From assembly GCF_000762405.1 (NCBI RefSeq), contig NZ_JRPQ01000160.1, positions 1 through 64,000 of the forward strand: a stretch of DNA of 64,000 bases. Reading direction: 5' to 3'. Origin of the DNA: Hoylesella timonensis S9-PR14 (GTDB lineage Bacteria > Bacteroidota > Bacteroidia > Bacteroidales > Bacteroidaceae). A model generated the notes under the pieces. That model saw only the letters and a program-made list of their open reading frames with translations. It did not search any database and was not told the origin of the DNA. Positions 53,886 through 62,300 of the stretch are shown here, one piece after another. Numbering within the stretch: position 1 is the first letter of the stretch; the number at the start of each line of letters is the position of its first letter. The position numbers and the translations under genes are program-made.

Positions 53886-54893
53886 TTATTTCACTTCCCA
53901 GATATCATTTGTTTCCAACAGTTCGGTAAAGTTGTGATAAGCCTTCTTTTCCTTTACCTCTTCTATCTGTTTGTTCACCATATCATCATAGGTAGGTGCT
54001 TCCACATCACGAATCACGCCCAAGGCAACAGGGAACCCATGTTCGTTGTCCATCATGGCTAACTTTGCGTGCAGCGTGCTATCCTCTTCGTGCGCATTAT
54101 GTACCAAAATGTCTTTTTCGGTAATGCCATTTTCGCCTAATTTTACCACTTTCAGTCCGAATCCCTCTTGCATGAGACCGTATTCATTGTTCTCACCGAA
54201 GAGCAAAGGCTTGCCATGTTCTACGTAGATAGCATTCTGTTTCCTGCCGTCGCGAGTGTAAATTGGGTCGTATGCACCGTTGTTAAAGATGACACAGTTT
54301 TGCATTATCTCGCACAGTGCAGCCCCCTTGTGGTGATAGGCAGCTTGTAGAATGGCTATCACACTTGGACCATCGTTGGCTACAGCACGAGCAAAGAAGT
54401 GTCCACGTGCGCCAAAACAAAGCTCGGCAGGCTGGAACGGATCTTCTACCGTACCGTAAGGAGACGATTTAGAGACAAACCCACGAGGCGATGTCGGCGA
54501 ATATTGTCCTTTCGTCAGACCATAGATGCGGTTGTTTAACAATACCATATTGATATTGATGTTACGGCGCAAGGCATGGATAAAGTGGTTGCCGCCAATG
54601 GCAAGACCGTCACCGTCACCACTAATCTGCCAGATGGTTAAGTCTGGATTTACTACCTTTGCTCCCGATGCTATCGATGCTGCCCTACCATGAATGGTTT
54701 GCATGGCATACGTATTCATATAATAAGGTAGACGACTGGAGCAGCCAATACCCGATATTACGGCGATTTCATGAGGCGGAACACCAATTTCTGCCATTGC
54801 CTTGTGTAAGTTGGCTAAAAAGAAATGGTCGCCACAACCAGGACACCAGCGAGGTTGTCCTATTTTATATTGATTTGCTGTAAACGCTGTCAT
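53886..54893 (-). CDS. korB: 2-oxoglutarate:ferredoxin oxidoreductase, beta subunit
   Basis: A 335-residue thiamine-diphosphate-binding subunit. Landmarks are PRWCPGCGDHFFLANLHKAM near residue 14, ISGIGCSSRLPYY and the ThDP/Mg motif GDGDGLAIGGNH with NNRIYGLTKGQYSPTSP. With KorA it oxidises 2-oxoglutarate (or a related 2-oxoacid) to the CoA thioester with ferredoxin as acceptor, an anaerobe-type step of the TCA cycle. Its start overlaps the korA stop by 4 nt, so translation is coupled. Confidence 0.93.
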   Translation of the reverse strand: MTAFTANQYKIGQPRWCPGCGDHFFLANLHKAMAEIGVPPHEIAVISGIGCSSRLPYYMNTYAMQTIHGRAASIASGAKVVNPDLTIWQISGDGDGLAIGGNHFIHALRRNININMVLLNNRIYGLTKGQYSPTSPRGFVSKSSPYGTVEDPFQPAELCFGARGHFFARAVANDGPSVIAILQAAYHHKGAALCEIMQNCVIFNNGAYDPIYTRDGRKQNAIYVEHGKPLLFGENNEYGLMQEGFGLKVVKLGENGITEKDILVHNAHEEDSTLHAKLAMMDNEHGFPVALGVIRDVEAPTYDDMVNKQIEEVKEKKAYHNFTELLETNDIWEVK

Positions 54894-56743
54894 GCTTTTC
54901 CCTCCAAAATTTGTTCAAATGCGTTGATGAGTTCAGCCACTACGAAAGGCTGACCCTTTACTTGGTTAAATTGATAAGGCACAAAACCGTCTATCTTGGT
55001 ACGTAGATAGCTGGCAAACTGTCCCATGTTCTGTTCTGCCACTACTACCTTTGGGTAGCGTTTCAGTACTTCTTCGGTGTTGGCAGGCAGAGGATTGATA
55101 AATTCAAAATGTGCCAAAGCCACCTTCTTGCCACTTTTCACCAATTCTTCAACGGCAGTGTATAGGTGTCCAAAGGTGCCACCAAAGCCAACAACCAATA
55201 AGTCGGCATCGTCTGCCTCGCCCAATACTTTCAGGTCGGGCACTGGGATGCGAGCCACTTTTTCGGCTCTGTTGTTCACCATCTGCTGGTGGTTAGAGGG
55301 ATTATTGGAGATTTGTCCTGTTTCCGAGTCCTTTTCCAATCCACCTATAATGTGTTCGTAACCCTCCATTCCTGGGGTTGCCCAGTAGCGAACCAAGGTT
55401 TCTGGGTCGCGTTGATAAGGAGTATAGTTTCCTTTTTGTTCGGGGGTGACACGGTGAGGAGTGATTGCTGGCAGCTTATCCATTTGTGGGATAGGCCATG
55501 CCGATGAGCCATTGGCAATATAAGCATCGCTCAAAACCACCACGGGGGTGATGTGTTCCAATGCTATCTTACAAGCCATATAGGCTGCATGGAAGCAGTT
55601 GGTGGGACTCGTTGGGGTGATGACAGGCATTGGTGATTCACCGTTGCGGCCATAAAGCACTTGCAGCAAGTCGGTTTGTTCGGTCTTTGTAGGGAGTCCT
55701 GTTGAGGGACCACCACGCTGAACATCAATAATTACCAATGGAAGTTCGTCCATCACAGCCAAGTTCATGGCTTCTGATTTCAGACAGATACCAGGACCAG
55801 AGGTGGAAGTAACACCCAATGCTCCTGCAAACGAGGCTCCGATGGATGTTGCACAACCCGAGATTTCGTCCTCGCACTGCATCGTGATGACGCCCATCGA
55901 CTTGTGTTTAGCCAATTCGTGCAAGATGTCGGATGCAGGTGTAATAGGATAAGAACCCAAAAAGAGTTTCACACCAGCCTTCTCTGTGGCAGCCATAAGA
56001 CCGTAAGCGGTAGCTTTATTTCCAGTAATGTCCATATAGCGGCCTGGCACTTTGTTACGAGCTTCAATACGATAGGTGTTAGGCACACTCGCATGGGTAT
56101 TGGCTCCGTAGTCATATCCTGCTCTTACCACTTTGATATTGGCTTCTAAGACAGCGGGTTTCTTGTGGAATTTCTGCTGTAAAAAGTTGTTCACGAGTTG
56201 CAAATCGCGGTCGAACAACCAGCATACCATACCCAATGCAAACATGTTTCGGCACTTGAGAATCGACTTGTTGTCCATGCCCGAATCCTTTAAGCATGCT
56301 TTTACCAGCGTTGTCAAAGGGCATGCTATCACGCTGTCTGCATCAATACCCAATTCTTTTAAGTAGTCGGGTGTTGCAAACTTTGCCTTTTGTAAGTCAA
56401 GAGGCTTAAAGTTGTCCGTGTCAATAATATACGTTGCTGTTGGTTTGGCAAACTGTCGCTGTGTCTTCAGGGCTGCGGCATTCATGGCAACTAATACATC
56501 ACACTTGTCTCCGGGGGTGTAAACGTTCTCTCCTACATTAACTTGGTAACCACTCACGCCAGTTAATGAACCTTGCGGAGCTCTAATGTCTGCAGGATAA
56601 TCGGGGAATGTGGAGATTTGATTGCCCACGGTTGCCGATACTGTAGAGAAGATGTTACCTGCCAGTTGCATTCCGTCTCCAGAGTCACCAGAAAAGCGGA
56701 CTACTACATTTTCGAGTTCTTTCACTCGTAAACCTTCTTCCAT
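54890..56743 (-). CDS. korA: 2-oxoglutarate:ferredoxin oxidoreductase, alpha subunit (gamma-fused)
   Basis: About 617 residues from the ATG at 56743. A longer frame begins at 56803 but contains the promoter, so the downstream ATG is preferred. The N-terminal gamma-type domain has RFSGDSGDGMQLAGNIFS and is fused to the pyrimidine-binding domain (FLGSYPITPASDILHELA, CEDEISGCATSIGASFAGA, TSTSGPGICLKSEAMNLAV). A C-terminal transketolase-like domain (LVVGFGGTFGHLYTAVEELV) follows. The fusion is standard for this class. Confidence 0.92.
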   Translation of the reverse strand: MEEGLRVKELENVVVRFSGDSGDGMQLAGNIFSTVSATVGNQISTFPDYPADIRAPQGSLTGVSGYQVNVGENVYTPGDKCDVLVAMNAAALKTQRQFAKPTATYIIDTDNFKPLDLQKAKFATPDYLKELGIDADSVIACPLTTLVKACLKDSGMDNKSILKCRNMFALGMVCWLFDRDLQLVNNFLQQKFHKKPAVLEANIKVVRAGYDYGANTHASVPNTYRIEARNKVPGRYMDITGNKATAYGLMAATEKAGVKLFLGSYPITPASDILHELAKHKSMGVITMQCEDEISGCATSIGASFAGALGVTSTSGPGICLKSEAMNLAVMDELPLVIIDVQRGGPSTGLPTKTEQTDLLQVLYGRNGESPMPVITPTSPTNCFHAAYMACKIALEHITPVVVLSDAYIANGSSAWPIPQMDKLPAITPHRVTPEQKGNYTPYQRDPETLVRYWATPGMEGYEHIIGGLEKDSETGQISNNPSNHQQMVNNRAEKVARIPVPDLKVLGEADDADLLVVGFGGTFGHLYTAVEELVKSGKKVALAHFEFINPLPANTEEVLKRYPKVVVAEQNMGQFASYLRTKIDGFVPYQFNQVKGQPFVVAELINAFEQILEGKA

Positions 56744-56773
56744 AATGTTTTTTTCGTTTAGATTTAGTTCTTG

Positions 56774-56804
56774 CAAAGGTGGCAAATTATATTGATACCG
56801 CAAA
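56774..56804 (-). promoter_or_regulatory. Promoter of korAB
   Basis: On the minus strand TTTG (56804-56801), a 19-nt spacer and CACCTTTG (56781-56774; one mismatch to TAnnTTTG). The -7 box lies 30 nt before the ATG at 56743, and its position inside the longer frame supports that start. Confidence 0.65.
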
Positions 56805-56809
56805 ATGAT

Positions 56810-57090
56810 TAGCGGTTTTTTTGTATTTATTTGTTGTCTTTGCTGTTACCCGTTCAAAGTTCAATGTATTTTTGTGTTATTTGTCTTTGCTGCGTTACAT
56901 GTTCTCGCATGCGTTGTTTCTTTGTAAGATGCTCTCGCAAATGACGCAGATTTCGCAGATAACTTGCCTTTGACACGCATGGAGGACAGTCCAGGACAAT
57001 GCACAACAGTCGATGTTACGGACAATGGCTGGGCGAAGCTCGCAAGATAACACTTCAAGACATTGTACACCAGTAAACGGTTACGAGCAA
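56810..57090. other. Intergenic sequence upstream of korAB
   Basis: No gene is supported. It holds a diverged GCGTCATTTGCGAGAG fragment (near 56930-56962) and a GGCGAAGCTC-like piece that resembles a degraded arm of the hairpin element that follows. Confidence 0.45.
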
Positions 57091-57094
57091 TGGC

Positions 57095-57182
57095 GGGGCG
57101 AAGCCCCAAAAGGAATATAGCCCATGGTAACACCATGGGTAAGCGGTAATTAACTAATTGGTGCGCTGTAAGCGCAAAAGGA
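57095..57182 (-). repeat. Three-hairpin palindromic element, left copy
   Basis: Read on the minus strand it consists of CCTTTTGCGCTTACAGCGCA, then CCCATGGT-GTT-ACCATGGG, then GGGGC-TTC-GCCCC: three hairpins in a row. The right copy (57211-57296) has the same order and similar spacing on the plus strand, so the pair faces each other around 57197. Confidence 0.75.
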
Positions 57183-57210
57183 GCCAGTGATGTGCCTCTT
57201 CTCTCACTTT

Positions 57211-57296
57211 CCTTTTGCTCTTTCAGAGCGCAAAATAGAGGGTCACCTGTACCCAGAGCGTTGCTCTGGGCTATACGCTTGTTGGGCTTTCAGCCC
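57211..57296 (+). repeat. Three-hairpin palindromic element, right copy
   Basis: CCTTTTGCTCTTTCAGAGCG, then CCCAGAGC-GTT-GCTCTGGG, then GGGCT-TTC-AGCCC. The linker words TTTTG and GGGCTATA are shared with the left copy, while the hairpin arms differ by compensated changes. This is the pattern of REP-like units. Confidence 0.75.
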
Positions 57297-57727
57297 GTCT
57301 TTGCTGCATGCAAACCCTTTATACTCAATTGTGATGATTGATACCTCTTATGATTGGCGGCTCTTTCATAGAAGGGTGGTATTGTTGAAACAAAAGCAAA
57401 TGGTTGTTTTTTGCCAACAAACAACCTTATTAAAGAAAGAACTGTGTACGTCTATCCAAATACAGCATTGGATGGATGGCATAATTACAGGTTCGGACGC
57501 ACGAGCTGCGCGTCACAACTTTGACCTCTGCGTTGCCTATGAGAAATTATTTTGCAGACAATACAGATATCCTGCTATGGCATATTTGAGCCATTCGCAC
57601 GATTCGTGTTATTTGTTGTTTACCTTTTTATAAAGGCTAAAAAGGAGAAACTCACGTTTTAGTTATTTTTGTGCCTTTCGTTGTTCACCCAACATGTAAG
57701 GTGATGACGTGTAAAGGCGAGTAAACA
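57297..57727. other. Intergenic sequence downstream of the AraC-type gene
   Basis: No gene is supported. A 148-codon plus-strand frame runs through the right hairpin element and this stretch but shows no protein features. A weak CCTTT/AAAGG hairpin near 57630-57645 could end the AraC transcript. Confidence 0.45.
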
Positions 57728-58570
57728 CTATTGCTCTCGCAATTGCGAGGGATTCATGCCACAGCGTGTTTTACAAAAAGAGCGCATGCTTTGCACCGAT
57801 GCAAACTTCAGTTCATCCGCCACTTCTTGTTCTGTGCGAGCGGTATTGCGCATCAGGTCTTTTAGCGCTTTCATGCGATTTTTCGATTGCCATTCTATGG
57901 GTGTTTCCTTAAAAACCTTGCGAAAGTGTCGAACAAACGAGGGATAGCTCATGTTGAGTTTTTCTGCCATTTCTTTTACAGGAAGATAATCGTCTGCTAA
58001 TTCCATCACCTCGTTGTAGAACCGTGCATTGGGATCGTAGATGGGGGCGATGAACGGTATCAAATCTGCCGGCCGGTAGTAGGCTTGCAGCACCGCAGCC
58101 AACTCGTGTTGTTTCATGGCATGCACATCACAGCACATCAACCCGTCGGTGATATAACCCACCATCTGCCGCATAATCGCTTGCACCTCGGGTATCATGG
58201 GTAGCACCTTGCCCGCTCCTTTGTTCTTTTCACAGAGTCGCAACAGCTTCTCCGAGTTCACAATACGGTGGCAGAAGTCTAAGCTGTTGCCTTGTACATA
58301 CAAACGAACGCATAGACAATCTTCTATCACCGTGGCATAAGAGTCGTTTTTGAATACTGCTGACATCATCTGTCCGCCCTCTACCATGACTTCTGAATCC
58401 TTGCCTAAACAGAGTTTAATTTTACCGCTAATCACAAAAACACCAAGCGGTACGGGCAGAATGTTGTCAACGCGGTCGCCTTTTTTCCCAGTAACCAAAG
58501 CAAAACCAATGGGTTTTGAACCAATGTAATTGGCGCACTGGCGATGCTTGTTCAAATAATAAAATTTCAT
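57728..58570 (-). CDS. AraC-type transcription regulator
   Basis: A 280-residue protein. The C-terminal third (about residues 190-280) has the two helix-turn-helices of the AraC/XylS family: VKEMAEKLNMSYPSFVRHFRKVFKETPIEW and TEQEVADELKFASVQSMRSFCKTRCGMNPSQLRE. The N-terminal part (LPVPLGVFVISGKIKLCLGKDSEVMVEGGQMM) looks like a cupin-type ligand-binding domain. It points away from the peptide/beta-helix gene pair at 59065 onwards, and the 494-nt gap between them could hold its targets. Binding site and ligand are unknown. Confidence 0.9.
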   Translation of the reverse strand: MKFYYLNKHRQCANYIGSKPIGFALVTGKKGDRVDNILPVPLGVFVISGKIKLCLGKDSEVMVEGGQMMSAVFKNDSYATVIEDCLCVRLYVQGNSLDFCHRIVNSEKLLRLCEKNKGAGKVLPMIPEVQAIMRQMVGYITDGLMCCDVHAMKQHELAAVLQAYYRPADLIPFIAPIYDPNARFYNEVMELADDYLPVKEMAEKLNMSYPSFVRHFRKVFKETPIEWQSKNRMKALKDLMRNTARTEQEVADELKFASVQSMRSFCKTRCGMNPSQLREQ

Positions 58571-58622
58571 GCGCTTGATGTTTGCAACCTTGTTGTATAA
58601 AAAGTAGAACTTTAATTCTTCG

Positions 58623-58630
58623 CAAAAATA
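58623..58630 (-). promoter_or_regulatory. -7 box upstream of the AraC-type gene
   Basis: TATTTTTG on the minus strand, 52 nt before the ATG. No convincing -33 box. Confidence 0.5.
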
Positions 58631-58778
58631 GAGAAATTAAGATGTATATAAGGTAAACATCTATAAGTTTTAATACTTTAGACATATTGTTAACCTATAT
58701 TAACATTTCAGGGGGGGGTAAGATAGATATATTGACCGTTTTGATATTTTTGAATGCTTTTTCGCGATTTGTTATAAC

Positions 58779-58786
58779 TAATTTTG
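58779..58786 (+). promoter_or_regulatory. Possible -7 box of the peptide/beta-helix operon
   Basis: TAATTTTG matches TAnnTTTG. If used, it leaves a leader of about 270 nt before the ATG at 59065, unusually long for this window. The leader (58790-59064) holds no recognised riboswitch or gene. Confidence 0.35.
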
Positions 58787-59064
58787 CATTGTTCATAATG
58801 CGAACATTTTTATAACTATCAGGTGATGAGGCGCTGTTGCCATTCCACCTTATTATATATAGCTCACAAACCATAGAAATGGGAACAGCCTGAGCGCTAT
58901 ATGCAAAATAGGATGACGGTAATGCTGAATTAACAACCCGATGTACGACAGATACTTGGGTGAATGTTTGTCTCAGACCTTTGTAAAAAGAGAAGAATGT
59001 GCCAGCTATATCTGGCAGCAAAATATAGAATACTTAATATATTGATAAAAACAAAAAATTAAAC

Positions 59065-59238
59065 ATGGCAAAGAAAACGTATGTAAGTCCAGGAATCATG
59101 CTACTGCAAGCAGGAGATCCAGGAGGTAGTTTTGGGGGGCAGTACAGCCCTGATAAAGACACCTCATTAGGTGCCAAGCGCTATCAGTTCGACGATTTTG
59201 ACGATTTCGATGATGACGAGTTCACCACGCAGTGGTAA
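59065..59238 (+). CDS. 57-residue acidic peptide, leader gene of the large beta-helix protein
   Basis: Opens MAKKTYVSPGIMLLQAGDPG and ends with an acidic aromatic tail QFDDFDDFDDDEFTTQW. It has no signal peptide or membrane segment. Small proteins of this style (a K-x-Y-x-x-P start, Gly-rich middle, Asp/Phe-rich end) recur upstream of large surface proteins in Prevotella as I remember them, without known function. It is followed after 102 nt by the giant protein gene. The upstream sequence ACAAAAAATTAAAC is a normal AT-rich Bacteroidota translation start region. Confidence 0.7.
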   Translation: MAKKTYVSPGIMLLQAGDPGGSFGGQYSPDKDTSLGAKRYQFDDFDDFDDDEFTTQW

Positions 59239-59340
59239 GCCGAATGGTCGCGATGTCATCCCATGCCCAATACAGGGCGCAGGCGGCACACGACAAAAAA
59301 GTAGAAAACAAAAAAAAGAAAACTAAAATTAAACACAAAC

Positions 59341-62300
59341 ATGAAACATTTATTACCAGCAAGGTATGTGCTGACGATGCTGCTCGCGTGCTTCATGGCT
59401 ATCGGTGTACAAGCCGAAGCGTTGAAGTTTTATGTGTCGGCACAAACCGGTAACGACTCACGCAACGGTACGTCTTGGAATGCTGCATTCAAAACGCTGA
59501 AAGCAGCCCTCAAGGCGGCAGAAGCCAACACGAACTTAGAAGTGAACATCTATATGGCGGAAGGCAAGTATGAGGTAGCAGATCCTGTGAATCATGCAAA
59601 TGCTTTCTATGTGCTCACCAGGAAGGGACAACGGTTGAATATCATGGGAGGATTTCCCAAGCCAGGGTCTCGGACGATCCCAACTGACACATGTAACAAT
59701 AACCCAAAGCGATATCACACCGAGTTAGTGGCATCGAAGATGATGACACAATCTATCTTTCGTGCCAACAACACCAATCAAGCTATCATCTTGCGAGGGC
59801 TGAAGTTCAACTCTGCCAACTTTCAGGGCGGTGTAGGTCAAGGTGCATTGATAACGATGGACTGCGACAATTGTGACAATCCATATTTTGAGATGGACGA
59901 CTGCTTTATCAGCTACTATAAGTCGGCAGGTTCGGGAGCTATCTATTTTTATGGAAACATGAAGAACCCTAAAGTGAAGATATCGCGTGTAGAAGTGTTG
60001 AGAGGCGATTTCTTCGGAGGTGTTGGTGGTGGTTTCTTGGCTTTCTCTGATGTAGGAAAACAAACCAACACCCAGTTTGACCTTAGCTATGTTACTTTCC
60101 ACGACATTCAGCATCAGGGTACTTTTCAGGGGCAGTGTCTTATTGGTGTAACCAATGCGGGAACGCCAGAGGAAAATCCAAAGTCTTATGCAAGGTTAGA
60201 CCACATACAGGTGAACCGCAACCTTGGTGGTACGGCTTCCGGACAGATACCAACCATCTTTTTGGAAGGCTTTGAGAATGTTTCCATCACCAACTCGGTA
60301 ATCCATAATACCCAAGCCGGCGACGGTGGAGCAATCAAGGTGGCTTCGTTTGTCAATCTGCTTTCCGAGAACAACCAATACTACAACAACCTCGGAGGCG
60401 ACCATGGTGGTGCAGTCTACGTGGTTACGGGAAAACAAGCCAAATGCGGTATCGATATCAATCGCAAACGCACCGCTATCTTCCGTAACGACCAGTTCTA
60501 TGGCAACAGGGCAGGCGTGACGCTGGGTAAAGGTGATGGTGGTGGTCTTAACATCGACTCCCCTGATGGTGACAACCCCTTGTCCGTATTGATAGAAAAC
60601 TGTAACTTCAACGGCAACACCACCCAAGCTCTTGAGGGAGGAGCGTTGTGGGTTAAGGTTGCAGGTAAAGTGGAAGTTAAAAACTCCATATTCTGCAACA
60701 ATACAGGTAATGCACAAGGTAGTAGCGGTACAGGTTCTGGTGGTGCCATCCGCTTTGCTGGAGCTAATCCGCTCATTATTGACGGCTGTTATTTCAGTGG
60801 CAATAAAACTCAAAAAGGTGGTGGCGCTTTCGAAATTGATATTGCCGACAAACGTTTTGAGGTGAGCAACTGTGTATTTGTAGAGAACATTTGTACAGAT
60901 GGTGCAAAAGAAGGTGGTATTATTTATCCTTCGGGAGGTGCAATTTCTTTGGCGAGTGGCTATGGAGCTTTCAAGAATTGTAAGTTTGTCAACAATTCCA
61001 GTCACACTTATGGTGGTGCTGTCAGCATCAGAAATAACAACTCAATGGCGGACCAACCGATCACCTTTGATAATTGTGAATTTGATAGCAATAAATCCAA
61101 TAATGGTGGAGCCATTGGACAGATAAGCAACAGTCATGAGACCATCATAACCAACTGTGTGTTCAAAAACAACCTCGCCTACGGACTTGAAAGATCTGGT
61201 AATGGTGGCGGTGCCATCTGTATGTTGGATGCATGTAAGGGTACTGTTTTGAAAAACAATACGTTTGTGGGCAATTCCTCGACTGGTAATGGTGGTGTGT
61301 TCTTTTACAAGAGCGGAGCTTTAAAATCGGAGAACAACCGCTACTATAACAATAACGCATACACTGGTGGTGCTATTTTCTTGTTCAATCCGGACAATCT
61401 TATATCGTCGGGTGATACCTTTTATGGCAACTGGGCTAAACATACCGAAACGAAAGGAAATGGCAATGGTGGTGCTGTCTACATAGATATAGAACAGCGT
61501 AAGACGGTGGAATTTACAAATGGTGTTTTTGTAAATAACGTGTCTTACCAGTATAAAACAGACCTTTCTCGTGGCGGTGCACGTAATGGTGGCGGTGGTG
61601 CCATTTATTTCACTTGTGGCGCAGGTATAAATGCATCGACACCACTTATTGATGCCATGAATGGTTGTACATTCTATGGGAACAAGTGTTACAACAACAG
61701 TAAGATTTTGACCTCTACTGAAACTGGTGCCGACTTGTGTGCTAACCTCACGGAAACAGCATGCCACATATTTCAGGTGAAGAATACCAAGTTTCAATGT
61801 GAAAAATCTATTTACACGACACTTACGAAACTTTATAGAGTGTCACCAGAGACTACCTATGTAGACTTGGGTGGTAATTCATATAACACCACCAACCCAG
61901 GCACCCCCGCAGAGGCTGCTCCTATTGATGGACAAGGCTATACCAAGCCGACATCTGCCGAAATGGGTAAAAACGGCGAAGGTGTGAAGGTGGACTGTAA
62001 GGAAATCACGGAGCGTCAGGAGATTGACGTGACAAAGCCACACGCTGACGTCACCACCAGTAAAAAGGCACCAAAAACCTTTGTCTCATATTGTGCAGAC
62101 GAAGAAAACTACTGGGCAATGTTCCAAAGTATAGGTGGTGAAGGTCCGTTCAAGTTTACTTACGATGTATGGAAGCAAAAGGGACGCGACATTGAGAGAA
62201 TCGTTGAAGGGCGTACCGTGGAAACCTCAAAGACGAAATACCAGACGCCTGACTACGACGTCGATATCTATGACTACGATAAACCCATTAAAGACGAAAA

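Larger units (their letters stand above)
58571..59064. other. 494-bp divergent intergenic region
   Basis: It lies between the AraC-type gene (minus) and the peptide gene (plus). It holds a -7 box for each direction, an eight-G run at about 58712-58719 and AT-rich sequence. A minus-strand frame at 58695-59021 is not believed: it has no ribosome site or protein features. Confidence 0.5.

Noticed and set aside
57187-57633. 148-codon plus-strand frame after korA
   Set aside because: It is produced by the palindromic hairpin element and following sequence. No family features, and the frame reads through paired arms.
58695-59021. 108-codon minus-strand frame between the AraC gene and the peptide gene
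   Set aside because: AT-rich regulatory gap, no protein features, and it would overlap the likely promoter of the plus-strand operon.
60196-61005. 269-codon minus-strand frame opposite the beta-helix gene
   Set aside because: It arises from the repeat composition of the coding strand, which is a continuous 1553-codon frame with a signal peptide and repeat motifs.
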